Positions 1 to 8,607 of a stretch of 64,000 nt of DNA are shown one piece after another. The notes under the pieces are model-generated. The model was given only the letters and a program-made list of their open reading frames with translations, ran no database searches and was not told the origin of the DNA. This DNA comes from RGIG2041 sp045652745 (GTDB taxonomy: Bacteria > Bacillota > Clostridia > UBA1381 > UMGS1253): contig JAZRUW010000012.1 of assembly GCA_045652745.1 (NCBI GenBank), positions 1 to 64,000 on the forward strand, written 5' to 3'. Numbering within the stretch: position 1 is the stretch's first letter; each line of letters opens with the position of its first letter. A program made the position numbers and the translations under genes.

Positions 1-14
1 CCATACTCTATATA

Positions 15-131
<117 letters not shown>

Positions 132-137
132 CTAAGC

Positions 138-167
138 GAAGCAAGTCAATTGACTTGCTTCTTTTTT
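138..167 (+). terminator. rRNA operon terminator
   Basis: A perfect 12+12 palindrome (GAAGCAAGTCAA / TTGACTTGCTTC) followed by six T residues directly after the 5S gene. This is a textbook intrinsic terminator. Confidence 0.9.
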
Positions 168-313
168 GTTGTTTTCTGTAGGGATTTGTGATAGAATGTG
201 TAAAAGAGTATTTGTCGATTTAAACTGTGTAAAAGTTGAAATTTGATGAGTAGAGGAGTGCATGATTGTCGTGGCCTAACTTGATGTGGGCCTATGCGGT
301 GCATAGCACCGCA

Positions 314-493
314 GCGATATAAATTCCTGACGGAATTTGCGATATACCTTCGGTGCGATATATTACTTCGTAATGCGATATGTTGCCTTACGGCAACGAG
401 AAAGGAATTTATATCATATCGCAACCGAATGAAATGAGGTTATATCGCATTTGTAAAACAAATATATCGCACGAGCGTGAGCGAGTATATCGC
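314..493. repeat. GCGATAT modular palindromic element, full copy
   Basis: Four GCGATAT heptamers (314, 339, 355, 375) are separated by short hairpin spacers such as AAATTCC-TGAC-GGAATTT, ACC-TTCG-GT, ATTAC-TTC-GTAAT and GTTGCC-TTAC-GGCAAC. The second half holds four reverse-complement heptamers ATATCGC (416, 442, 464, 487), again separated by hairpin spacers. In addition GATATAAATTCCT (316-328) is complementary to AGGAATTTATATC (403-415), so a large branched fold is possible. Together with the next entry it fills the gap between the 5S gene and the first coding gene. A truncated relative lies at 34239-34305. No coding function is seen. Confidence 0.85.
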
Positions 494-502
494 TAAAAAG
501 GT

Positions 503-553
503 TTGCATCTAAACCTTATGTGTCGCAATATGGATATGTCGAAAGATGTCGAA
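503..553 (+). promoter_or_regulatory. Leader repeat with tandem TGTCGAA boxes (copy 1)
   Basis: A stretch starting TGCATCTAAACCTTATG is followed by TGTCGCA (521) and two TGTCGAA heptamers (537 and 547, starts 10 bp apart). TGTCGAA fits the Spo0A box consensus TGNCGAA. Nearly the same leader occurs at 2764-2811 before the GNAT gene. It may be a Spo0A-type operator or simply a dispersed repeat; the sequence alone does not decide. Confidence 0.5.
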
Positions 554-622
554 GAACGCTGACCATTTTATGACACAGTATAAGGATTATAATAAATATA
601 AATTAATTAAGGAGTGAATATA

Positions 623-1495
623 ATGCCGTTACATTTAGAGTCGATAACAAACAAAGAAAGTTCTGGGATATTTGTTTGGATACTTCAAAATCAACTTAAT
701 GAGTGTGAAGATGCTTTTGCGACAAAAGATAAACTATGTGCGCATTGCTCAAAAGATATCGTTGATAAAGTATCTCAAGAAAAAGTAGGAGAATATATAT
801 TTACAATAAAAACAAATTTGGAAAAGCAAGCGAATGAAATTTTGGATGTTGATATAATATTTAAAAATCCTTCAAATGCACAGATCAAATTAATAGAAAA
901 ACTTCCACCTTCGTCTGATGCAAATGAGTATTATAACGCGGAGACGGAAGAAGGAGGACACTTTCAAATTGAAACTGTAAACAGATATCTTATTGAAGAT
1001 GATTTAGAGGGTAAAATACATAATGTTAACCTTTCTGCGTTCCCTTTTAAATTATCATTGTATGATGATATGAAGGCATTAAATACTGACCTGGGATTTG
1101 CTGAAGAAATAAAAGTAGGAGAAACAGATCTTACTGTGGCAGGATATTCAGATACTTTTATTGCAACTAGTGATTTATTTAAAGCGGATATTAACAGTGA
1201 TGAAACATTTTCATTTGTTATAGGGAAAATAACAAAATTGCAAAATTGTCGTATTGAAATGAATAACGAATTTTGTGATTTTATTATTGCGCAATTAAAT
1301 ACCGCAGTTGGAAATTTAACAACGGTAATTAATCCTGATAGATATGATATAGAGGGAATTGCGGAAGGCAAAATTATTGGTATGAAGGCAGATATAAAAG
1401 CTAATTTTAAGTTGAATGATAAATATCCAAAACCGGTAATTGTAGAGAAAACAAAAAAGACATTTTGGGATAAAGTGAAAAGTATATTTAAATAG
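623..1495 (+). CDS. Hypothetical protein, 290 aa
   Basis: I do not recognise this protein. The ATG at 623 is chosen because AAGGAG (609-614) lies 8 nt before it; a GTG further upstream would overlap that site. It has no signal peptide and no clear membrane segment. Near the N-terminus there is a single CxxC pair (CAHC), and the C-terminus is a short basic, amphipathic stretch (KTFWDKVKSIFK) that might touch a membrane or partner. The middle is acidic with alternating hydrophobics, suggesting beta structure. Base composition is much more AT-rich than the genes after 5200, shared with the next gene, which suggests acquisition from elsewhere. The leader with TGTCGAA boxes lies just upstream. Confidence 0.7.
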   Translation: MPLHLESITNKESSGIFVWILQNQLNECEDAFATKDKLCAHCSKDIVDKVSQEKVGEYIFTIKTNLEKQANEILDVDIIFKNPSNAQIKLIEKLPPSSDANEYYNAETEEGGHFQIETVNRYLIEDDLEGKIHNVNLSAFPFKLSLYDDMKALNTDLGFAEEIKVGETDLTVAGYSDTFIATSDLFKADINSDETFSFVIGKITKLQNCRIEMNNEFCDFIIAQLNTAVGNLTTVINPDRYDIEGIAEGKIIGMKADIKANFKLNDKYPKPVIVEKTKKTFWDKVKSIFK

Positions 1496-1580
1496 TTTTT
1501 ATTTCTAACTTAACACAAGCTATTCAGATGAGCACAAACGAACATTTAACAGAAATATAAAAGGAGGATATATTAATAAG

Positions 1581-2693
1581 ATGACTTCGATAACTTTTAC
1601 AGGGGACATAGCTTTTTCAAAATATTTTAAGGAGCATTGGAATAAGGATTTTCTTGATGAAAAAATTAAAGATTTTTTAAATAATGCAGACCATGTTGTT
1701 GCAAATGTTGAATCGCCGCTTACAGAGTCAGGAATATCAAGCAAAATGGAAATAAGTCATTTGAGTAACCCCAATTCATGGGAGTGGTTTAAAAGTATTT
1801 CGGCAGATATCTGGACAATTGCCAACAATCATATTTTAGATTGTGGGGAAAGCGGAATGTCGGATACCATAGATGCTGCCAAAAAATGTGGAGCAGTTAC
1901 TGTAGGTGCCGGCAAAAACATTGATGAAGCGTCAAAATACATAACACTTGATTGTGCTGGCGGAATTGGCATTTTTGCAGTTACTTATAAAAGAGCAGAG
2001 TTTATAAGAGCAACCGAAAGTGCACCGGGATGTGTTCTGTTTGATGAAACAGAAAGAATAAAGAAAATTATTGAGAAAATTAAAGAAAAGAATAAATGGT
2101 GCATAATTATCGCTCATGGTGGAGATGAGTTTTCTAATTTGCCTATGCCGTATATGCGTAAGTTATACAAAAAGTTTTTGAAATTCGGTGCAGATATAGT
2201 GGTTGGGCATCATCCGCACGTGGTTCAAAATTACGAAAAAGTAGGAGATAAAATAATCTTTTATTCGCTTGGTAATTTTGTTTTTGATACAGATTATCAA
2301 AGAAAACAAAATTATAGCGAATATGGAATTTTGCTCAATTTGAGTTTTGAAAAAGATAGTTTTTCATGGGATTACCTTGCAACAAAGGTAAATAGAGAAA
2401 GTCAGACCGTTGAAGCTTCAACGCCTCCCAAAATTTTTAGAGAAGTGAGAAAAAAAGACTATAGTCTGTTGTGGCCCTTGGGTGCAAAGAAGTTTATAGA
2501 TAATTTTATCGTGGCAAAAACTTTTGTTATACCAAAAACTCAAAATTACAAGTGGTTTAATTGGTTTAATATGCACAGAGAAAAAATCGGGTTAAAAAAC
2601 ACGGTGTGTTTGTATTGGGGTAAATTTATTTCAAATTTTCATTTATGGAAGTTTGCAGATAAAAATCTTTGTGAGTATATTGAACAAAAATAA
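1581..2693 (+). CDS. CapA-family metallophosphoesterase-like protein
   Basis: 370 aa. The chain reads as the CapA/PgsA fold (PGA_cap), a calcineurin-like phosphoesterase relative linked to poly-gamma-glutamate capsule production: TGDIAFS at the start, VANVESPLT, ANNHILDCG, IIAHGGDE, then GADIVVGHHPHVVQ and FYSLGNFVFD. These supply the expected Asp, Asn and His metal ligands. Unlike membrane-bound CapA proteins it has no N-terminal membrane segment, so it is probably cytoplasmic and its substrate is unknown. AAGGAGG (1561-1567) is 13 nt before the ATG, rather far. Like the preceding gene it is AT-rich. No capB or capC partners are nearby, so a capsule role is not supported by context. Confidence 0.85.
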   Translation: MTSITFTGDIAFSKYFKEHWNKDFLDEKIKDFLNNADHVVANVESPLTESGISSKMEISHLSNPNSWEWFKSISADIWTIANNHILDCGESGMSDTIDAAKKCGAVTVGAGKNIDEASKYITLDCAGGIGIFAVTYKRAEFIRATESAPGCVLFDETERIKKIIEKIKEKNKWCIIIAHGGDEFSNLPMPYMRKLYKKFLKFGADIVVGHHPHVVQNYEKVGDKIIFYSLGNFVFDTDYQRKQNYSEYGILLNLSFEKDSFSWDYLATKVNRESQTVEASTPPKIFREVRKKDYSLLWPLGAKKFIDNFIVAKTFVIPKTQNYKWFNWFNMHREKIGLKNTVCLYWGKFISNFHLWKFADKNLCEYIEQK

Positions 2694-2763
2694 ATTCTAT
2701 GTATTTCTGATTTTAAAACGATTTTTGTTCTGAAACTGACACGATCTGGTTGTTAAAATAGAC

Positions 2764-2811
2764 TGCATCTAAACTTTATGTGTCGCAATAAAGATGTCGA
2801 ATGTTGTCGAA
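2764..2811 (+). promoter_or_regulatory. Leader repeat with tandem TGTCGAA boxes (copy 2)
   Basis: Second copy of the 503-553 leader: TGCATCTAAACTTTATG, TGTCGCA (2781), then TGTCGAA at 2795 and 2805, again with starts 10 bp apart. It ends 14 nt before the GNAT start codon, overlapping the ribosome-site region. Confidence 0.5.
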
Positions 2812-2825
2812 AGGAACTTTTGAAA

Positions 2826-3479
2826 ATGAAAAATTTGACTATACGATTAGAAACAAAAGAAGATTACAGAGAGGTTGAAGAGCTTACCCGTGAAGCATTC
2901 TGGAATGTGTATAAGCCGGGTGCTGACGAGCACTATTATGTACACATGATGCGAAACCATCCTGATTTCATTCCTGAACTTGCCTTTGTTCTTGAAAAGG
3001 ACGGTAGGATTATCGGTAATATTATGTATACGAAGGCATGGCTTGAAGATGAAAATGGTGTAAGAAAAGAGATTCTTTCTTTCGGGCCTCTTTGCATTGC
3101 ACCTGAATATCAGAGGCAAAAACTCGGCAAGATGCTTATTGAACATTCCTTTGATGTTGCAAGAAAAATGGGATATGATGTGAACATTAATTTCGGAAAT
3201 CCCGGTAACTATGTCAGCCGAGGTTTTGTGAGTTGCAAAAAGAAAAACGTAAGTTTTGTTTTTTTCGGAAACTTCCCAACTGCGCTTTTAGTATGTGAAC
3301 TTGTACCGAATGCACTTGATGGCAGAAAGTGGATGTATATTCCAAGTACCGCCGCCGACTGTTGTGAGGACATCGCTGCAGTAGAGGCGTTTGATAAAAC
3401 GTTCCTGCCTAAAGAAAAGAAATGGATGCCGAGTCAGGAAGAATTCTACATCTACAGGAATTCTTCAGTAATCAGATAA
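2826..3479 (+). CDS. GNAT-family N-acetyltransferase
   Basis: 217 aa. Predicted to move an acetyl group from acetyl-CoA to an amine of an unknown substrate. The GNAT core is visible: an N-terminal strand-helix (TIRLETKEDYREVEELTREAFW), then motif A at about residues 93-110, LCIAPEYQRQKLGKMLIEHS, with the acetyl-CoA pyrophosphate loop. The length is typical. Start at 2826 rather than an upstream ATG because AAAGGAAC precedes it and the upstream in-frame residues belong to the duplicated leader. GC content is higher than in the two genes before it. No neighbour hints at the substrate. Confidence 0.88.
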   Translation: MKNLTIRLETKEDYREVEELTREAFWNVYKPGADEHYYVHMMRNHPDFIPELAFVLEKDGRIIGNIMYTKAWLEDENGVRKEILSFGPLCIAPEYQRQKLGKMLIEHSFDVARKMGYDVNINFGNPGNYVSRGFVSCKKKNVSFVFFGNFPTALLVCELVPNALDGRKWMYIPSTAADCCEDIAAVEAFDKTFLPKEKKWMPSQEEFYIYRNSSVIR

Positions 3480-3550
3480 TTATACTGTTGAAAAACATTG
3501 GCAACCGCCTTATATTTTCATAGCATGAATGCCGAAAATTATCGAAATGA

Positions 3551-4044
3551 ATGAACTGTATGTTATATGGAATTATATTATTAATTGTAGTTGGCTCACT
3601 TGGTATATCCTGCATAAGCGCATTGTTTTTACTGTTCAAGAACAGAAAAAAGGAAACGATATCCGACAGACTAAAATACAATTCCATTTCGATATTCTGT
3701 ATAACAGGTGTATTAATTTATTGGTATATTAATCGCGGATGGCTTAGAATAGTATTTGGATTAACTATGTTAATCATACATTCCTCATGTTCGTGGTTAT
3801 CCATATTGTTTCCAAGAAAATTGGCGAATCAAATCTTTTAAAAAGAATTGTACAAGCTACATATTATACTTATGTTTCAGCACATTTCTTTTTGCCGGAC
3901 TGCTTTGAATCTATATATGTGTTTTTCAGGCTTGTACACAACGATATAGTATGTAATATATGCATGGTGATATCATGCGTTTTGTTTGCTGTAAATCTAT
4001 TGTTGCTCGGGGCACAAATCATTGTGTATAAAAAACAAAGGTAG
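3551..4044 (+). pseudogene. Frameshifted small integral membrane protein
   Basis: Two reading frames together look like one membrane protein. Frame 1 (3551-3841) gives an N-terminal TM helix (GIILLIVVGSLGISC), a basic loop (KNRKKE) and two more hydrophobic stretches. From about 3787 the second frame (to 4044) continues with VVIHIVSKKIGESNLLKRIV, an amphipathic part and a final TM helix ending IIVYKKQR. The second frame has a stop at 3730, so the shift lies between 3733 and 3841. No convincing ribosome site precedes it. Family unknown. A sequencing error could also explain the break. Confidence 0.55.
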
Positions 4045-4071
4045 TATTTATACGCAATCAAGAGGAATCGG

Positions 4072-4633
4072 ATGATGCATATTCAGAATTTGCATACGCA
4101 TACGGTGTATTGCGTCGGCGCAGATATGCCGGTGCAGATGGTGGAAGCTGCGTTGGAAAAGGGATTTGCATCCATAGGCTTTTCGGGGCATTCCTTTATG
4201 CGTTATTCGGATTACCTCGGCAGCGATGATAAAACTGAAGACTATAAAAAAGAGATACTGCGCCTTAAAAAAGCATATGCGGACAGAATAAAGATTTATC
4301 TCGGCCTTGAGGTGGATATGTAACCTAAACCTGATATGCTGGGATAGGATTACTTAATCGGTTTGGTGCATTATCTGTATCGGTTTTGACCGTGGACAAA
4401 AAGCGGTGGAGAACATTATAAACAGATTTTTCGACGGAAACGGTATGGAATATGTCAAAATTTATTACAAGACATTGGCAGAATTACCGCAATATGGCGA
4501 CTTTGATATTATCGGCCATTTTGATTGGATTACAAAACATAGTGACAACGTATAATTCTTTGATGAAACATCAAAAGAATATTTAGATGCGGCATTTGAA
4601 GCGGCTTATGCTTTAGCGGGAAAGATACCATAA
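4072..4633 (+). pseudogene. PHP-domain histidinol-phosphatase (HisK-like) remnant
   Basis: The first 83 codons read as the N-terminus of a PHP-type histidinol-phosphatase: HTHTVYC metal motif, GFASIGFSGHS, and a stretch ending LGLEVDM. Translation then stops at 4321-4323. Further homology continues after stops and shifts: RFFDGNGMEYVKIYYKTLAE and FDIIGHFDWITKH, both typical of the family, then AAFEAAYALAGKIP. The aspartate usually following HTHTxYC is valine here. The gene is clearly broken in several places and should not give an active enzyme. The original product would dephosphorylate histidinol phosphate in histidine synthesis. Confidence 0.85.
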
Positions 4634-4861
4634 ATGGTTTTAAAGAAGTTGCTTTATAAATGGTGATAAAAGAGATGTTTTGGTCTGCATATCGACAACA
4701 AAGATTGGCATTCAAATTGTGCAAGATGTATGACGTATTGTACGCCCAACTGTTTAAATGCGGCTGTTGTGAAAAGATAGTCGATACTATTTTAACGAAA
4801 TTTATATAAAGGGTGAAAAAGTTTACTTCTTTTTTATTGTGTTTGGGGTTTGGGTATGATA

Positions 4862-5190
4862 TACTTGAAATGTTGGATGAACCGGTTTGTTCGGTCAGGT
4901 AAAATACGGAAATTCGGCGCGTCTAACTGGACATCGGAAAGAATACATAAGGCCAATACATATGCCGCGGAAAACGGACTTATGGGTTTTTCGGCCGGTC
5001 AGCTCCGTTTTAACCCTGCTTACTGTTTGGGGGAAAGAAGCGGTCTTGTGGGCATGGATTCGGTTGAGTTTTATAAAAAAATAATATACCGGTGGTTGCC
5101 TATTCTTCGCAGGCGAAGGGCTTTTTCTCAAAAATGGCTGAGGCGGGGGAAGGTTCCTTTTCCGGAAAAGTGAAAAAACTGTATTTGCGG
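4862..5190 (+). pseudogene. Aldo/keto reductase remnant (C-terminal part)
   Basis: Fragments of an aldo/keto reductase are seen in two frames: LVRSGKIR-like VRSGKIRKFGASNWTSERI and AENGLMGFSAGQ in one, then after a shift near 5080, VVAYSSQAKGFFSKMAEAGE in another. In AKR proteins these match the strand carrying the GxSN motif and the cofactor-side SSQAKGFF loop. The N-terminal catalytic Tyr/Lys region is missing. It is a truncated and frameshifted relic ending just before the 5240 gene. Confidence 0.8.
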
Positions 5191-5239
5191 AAATTTTTAA
5201 ATTTGATATTGAATGAATTCGTATGTAAAGGAGAAAAAC

Positions 5240-7219
5240 ATGAACAACAAAACACCGATGAAACAAACACATCTGGATTTTCACACTTCGCCGGACATTG
5301 AAGGCATCGGCTCGAAGTTTTCCAAGGAAAATTTCCAGGCAGCACTCAAAAAGGGTAAGCTCGACAGCATTACCGTTTTTGCGAAGTGTCATCACGGGCA
5401 CTGCTATTATCCGACGGAGGTTTCCACGATGCATCCGCATCTGGACTTTGATTTGACGGGCGCAATGGTGGATGCGGCGCATGAGGTTGGTGTGCGCGCA
5501 CCGATTTATCTTACGGCCGGTTGGTCGGATTTGGATGCTATCGAGCATCCGGAGTGGGTGTTGCGTGACCGCGAAGGGAATATGTGCGTTACCGGCGGTT
5601 ACGACCTGGGAGCAAGTGCGGATACACCGAAAGGGCACGTGGCATGGCACCATATGTGTCTAAACGATGTCGGCGGTTATGCCGAGCATATTTATGCGCT
5701 CACGGAAGAGGTTTGCAAGCGTTACAAAGATGTGGACGGCATCTTTTACGATATTTGCATCATCGGTGAAACCTGTTATTGCGATTTGTGTAAAAAGTCT
5801 ATGATGGAGATGGGTCTTGACCCGAAAAACGAAGCAGATGTAAAAAAACACTTTAGCATCAAACGCCGCGCGTTTATGCAAAAGTGTATTGACATCATTA
5901 AAAAATATCATCCGGAGGCGACATATTTCTTTAACAGCGGCGGTGCAAATCCGAAAAGAACTGAGTATCACGAATACCAGACGCACTTTGAAATGGAGGA
6001 TTTGCCGACGGCTTGGGGCGGTTATGACCAGTTGCCACTGCGCTCGAAATATTTTAAAAACTCCGGCAAGGGGATATTGGCAATGACGGGCAAGTTCCAC
6101 CTTGCGTGGGGCGAATTCGGCGGTTTTAAACCGAAAGAGGCGCTTAAATTTGAAATTGCCATGATGGGTCTCTACGGTGTCGGTGCATCGGTCGGCGACC
6201 ACATGCATCCGGACGGCGAAATGGAAATGCAGACCTATGAAAATATAGGGTATGCGTATGATTATTTAGAAAAGATTGCGCCGTATTGCTTTGACGGCGA
6301 TATGGTGGTCAATTTAGGACTTTATTTGGGTGCGGATTGGCGCGCCAATGAGGGTGTTTCGAAAATTCTGATTGAAAATCAGATTGACTATGCGGTGGTT
6401 GCAAATAACAACTTTGATAAGTTCGACACGGTGATTGTGTCTGCGGGTGCTAAGATGGATGAGATCACGCTTGCGGCATTTCAAGCCTTTATCGACAAAG
6501 GCGGCAAGGTGCTTTTGATGGCGGATGCGCTGGTGCAGGACGGAAAATTTATGATCGACACCGGTCTTGAATATCTTGGCGCACCGGAATTTGACTGCGA
6601 CTATCTCATGACAGATGAAAACTGGGAAGATGTGCCGAATGCACCGATGCTTTGTAATCATCCGGGACATCGGACAAAGCATGTGGATGCGCAAGTGATT
6701 GCCGAAATTATGACGCCGTATTTTTCGCGTACATACGCACATTTTTGCGGTCATAAAAACACGCCGCACAACAAGGCGGCTGTGCGCATGCCGGGGATGG
6801 CCAAGAAAGGCAATATTGTTTATCTTGCGCACGCGCTTTCGAAGCAATATGATGGATACGGATGCATTTATCATAAAAGATATTTTATGCATGCGCTTGG
6901 CCTTGTGTACGGCGGTGCGCCACTTTGCGTGAAAGGACTCGGTTCACAGGGCAGATGCACGGCAATTGAGCAGAAGCAAAACAGCAGATATTGCATCAAT
7001 TTGTTGTATGCCGCTCCGCATCGCAGAGGTGAGGCGGAAATTATCGAAGATATTTTGCCGGTGTACAATATTGAGATTACGCTTGCAACGGACAAGGCAA
7101 TCCAAAAGGTATACAATGCGCTTACAGGTGAAGTGCTGGCGTTTACAAAACAGGCAGACGGTATTGCGTTTACCCTGCCGAAACTCGAGTGCCACGCATC
7201 AATTGTTTGCGAATATTAA
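5240..7219 (+). CDS. GHL6-type glycosyl hydrolase-like protein with trimerisation-like domain
   Basis: 659 aa, cytoplasmic (no signal peptide). The N-terminal half (about 1-380) looks like a TIM-barrel of the 'hypothetical glycosyl hydrolase 6' type: opening HLDFHTSPDIEGIG, FAKCHHGHCYYPTEV, then DGIFYDICIIGETCYCDLC with a CxxC-type pair, and GASVGDHMHPDGE. The second half (about 390-540) resembles the beta-galactosidase trimerisation/class-I glutamine-amidotransferase-like fold (DTVIVSAGAKMDEITLAAFQ, GGKVLLMADAL). The substrate is unknown; related proteins are annotated as beta-galactosidase- or fucosidase-like. AAAGGAG lies 6 nt before the ATG. Its neighbours, an SSS transporter and an aldose-epimerase-like protein, suit sugar use. 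Confidence 0.75.
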   Translation: MNNKTPMKQTHLDFHTSPDIEGIGSKFSKENFQAALKKGKLDSITVFAKCHHGHCYYPTEVSTMHPHLDFDLTGAMVDAAHEVGVRAPIYLTAGWSDLDAIEHPEWVLRDREGNMCVTGGYDLGASADTPKGHVAWHHMCLNDVGGYAEHIYALTEEVCKRYKDVDGIFYDICIIGETCYCDLCKKSMMEMGLDPKNEADVKKHFSIKRRAFMQKCIDIIKKYHPEATYFFNSGGANPKRTEYHEYQTHFEMEDLPTAWGGYDQLPLRSKYFKNSGKGILAMTGKFHLAWGEFGGFKPKEALKFEIAMMGLYGVGASVGDHMHPDGEMEMQTYENIGYAYDYLEKIAPYCFDGDMVVNLGLYLGADWRANEGVSKILIENQIDYAVVANNNFDKFDTVIVSAGAKMDEITLAAFQAFIDKGGKVLLMADALVQDGKFMIDTGLEYLGAPEFDCDYLMTDENWEDVPNAPMLCNHPGHRTKHVDAQVIAEIMTPYFSRTYAHFCGHKNTPHNKAAVRMPGMAKKGNIVYLAHALSKQYDGYGCIYHKRYFMHALGLVYGGAPLCVKGLGSQGRCTAIEQKQNSRYCINLLYAAPHRRGEAEIIEDILPVYNIEITLATDKAIQKVYNALTGEVLAFTKQADGIAFTLPKLECHASIVCEY

Positions 7220-7228
7220 GGATATATC

Positions 7229-7535
7229 AAAGCCACCATTGGGCGAGTGTTCTTAAGGATACAATGGATTTAGCCGGTAATTTACCGAAAATAGTTCACA
7301 AAAAATCTGCATTATACGCGAGTATAATGCAGATTTTTATATTCCTCTTTCCGACAAAATTCCTCGACTAAAACTGCCAACGGCACCTTAAAAGGTAATA
7401 GTTTGGATGAAGAGCAAGGCAAAAATGACCGACATCCTCCCGGATTTCGGTCATTTTTAACACAGCTATTCGCCAAAATATTGCTTTTTAAGGCGTTTTA
7501 TCCTTAAGAACACTCGCCCTTGAGATGGTGGCTTT
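7229..7535. mobile_element. MITE-like element 1 with terminal inverted repeats
   Basis: Ends are inverted repeats: AAAGCCACCATT-GGGCGAGTG... on the left (7229-7261) matches the complement of 7499-7535, apart from a 4-nt gap. Inside are a strong hairpin (AAAATCTGCATTATAC / GTATAATGCAGATTTT, about 7302-7337) and a second hairpin (AAAATGACCGA / TCGGTCATTTT, about 7421-7458). The second lies between GCAAGGCAAAAA and TTTTAACACAGC, motifs shared with the element at 44875-45137. It has no open frame for a transposase. No clear target-site duplication is seen. It fills most of the gap after the 5240 gene. Confidence 0.7.
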
Positions 7536-7773
7536 TTGCGTATTACCCGTGCGGAAAAATGTGCAATAAATGATAAAAAACAGATGCGATTTGGGATTGT
7601 GTTCGTGAGGGGGAAAGTATGGAATTGCTCCTTGAAAAATATCGTTTATTCTGTTATATTAAGTATGGTATAAAAATTATAAATTTCAAGTGAAGAAAGG
7701 CAATGTATATAGAAATCAAGCTATAGCCGAAATGGACATTTGAAGAAGGGATTGCTGCGTTTTAAAAAAGAAA

Positions 7774-7847
7774 GCTCGCTATCCGGATGTAGGCTTTTGC
7801 TTGGATACGGCGCATACTTGCAAAAATGATGGAAGAGAAGAAGGGTG
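7774..7847 (+). pseudogene. Fragment of a xylose-isomerase-like TIM-barrel protein
   Basis: A short open stretch reads ARYPDVGFCLDTAHTCKNDG, which matches the metal-binding GxCLDTxH strand of sugar phosphate isomerase/epimerase (AP endonuclease 2) proteins. It ends at a TGA inside the TetR ribosome site. The sequence upstream (7540-7770) is degenerate and holds no recognisable gene. This is a remnant only. Confidence 0.5.
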
Positions 7848-7853
7848 AGAAAG

Positions 7854-8441
7854 ATGTCTAAAAGGAATGACAGAAATACCAAAGGCAGAATCATCAATGC
7901 TGCATGGGATTTGTTTTATGAGCAGGGCTATGAGGATACAACCGTAGAGGAAATTATCGAAAAGTCGGGTACTTCCAAAGGCTCGTTTTATCATTATTTT
8001 GAGGGCAAGGATGCGCTTTTGGGTTCACTTTCGTATATTTTCGACGAGGAATACTCCAAGCTGCAGGGCAAGCTTACGGATGCGATGCCGAGCTTTGACA
8101 AGCTGCTGTATTTAAATCAGGAGCTGTTTTCGTTCATTGAGGACAGAATTGATATTGAACTTTTAACCAGGCTTTATTCTACCCAGCTGACCACAAAAGG
8201 TGAAAAGCATTTGCTCGACAGCAAGCGCCTGTATTACAAACTTTTAAGAAACATTGTTTCTGAGGGGCAGAAAAATGGGGAACTGACGGAGGAAATGAGC
8301 GCGAAAGAAATTGTGAAACTCTATGCAATGAGTGAGCGTGCGCTGATTTATGATTGGTGCTTATGCAACGGAGAGTATTCTTTATCTGCCTATGCCAAGA
8401 AGGCTATGCCTATGTTTTTGTCGGGAATTCGTATCAAATAG
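7854..8441 (+). CDS. TetR/AcrR-family transcriptional regulator
   Basis: 195 aa. The N-terminal helix-turn-helix (about residues 8-55) is classical: TKGRIINAAWDLFYEQGYEDTTVEEI followed by SGTSKGSFYHYFEGKDALL. The rest is an all-helical ligand-binding and dimerisation domain of unknown ligand. ATG 7854 is preferred to the in-frame GTG at 7845 because AAGGG (7841-7845) sits 8 nt before it. A 14-bp perfect inverted repeat lies 50 bp downstream, before the symporter gene, and is a plausible operator. Probably controls the symporter at 8608; inferred from position. Confidence 0.92.
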   Translation: MSKRNDRNTKGRIINAAWDLFYEQGYEDTTVEEIIEKSGTSKGSFYHYFEGKDALLGSLSYIFDEEYSKLQGKLTDAMPSFDKLLYLNQELFSFIEDRIDIELLTRLYSTQLTTKGEKHLLDSKRLYYKLLRNIVSEGQKNGELTEEMSAKEIVKLYAMSERALIYDWCLCNGEYSLSAYAKKAMPMFLSGIRIK

Positions 8442-8490
8442 AGTCTGTTTTACCTTTATGATAATACTGCATATTTTATGAGTTGCATAT

Positions 8491-8526
8491 AGAACTGAGT
8501 ATAGAATACAGTCTATACTCAGTTCT
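8491..8526. promoter_or_regulatory. 14-bp inverted repeat, candidate TetR operator
   Basis: AGAACTGAGTATAG (8491-8504) and CTATACTCAGTTCT (8513-8526) are perfect complements around an 8-nt spacer. No T-run follows, so a terminator is less likely. It lies between the TetR gene and the symporter gene, where an operator is expected. Confidence 0.6.
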
Positions 8527-8607
8527 CTATTGCATTTAGTTTTATTATGTGCTAAAATAGCAAATGTGCAAAAAATCTTATAAAAATATGCAAAGGAGCG
8601 TTGTAAT

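Noticed and set aside
314..493. Possible CRISPR array
   Set aside because: Repeats are only 7 nt and the 'spacers' are self-complementary hairpins of uneven length; the second half is inverted. No cas genes.
3529..3732. 67-codon frame overlapping the broken membrane gene
   Set aside because: Alternative frame of the same stretch with mixed composition; the membrane-protein reading explains the region better.
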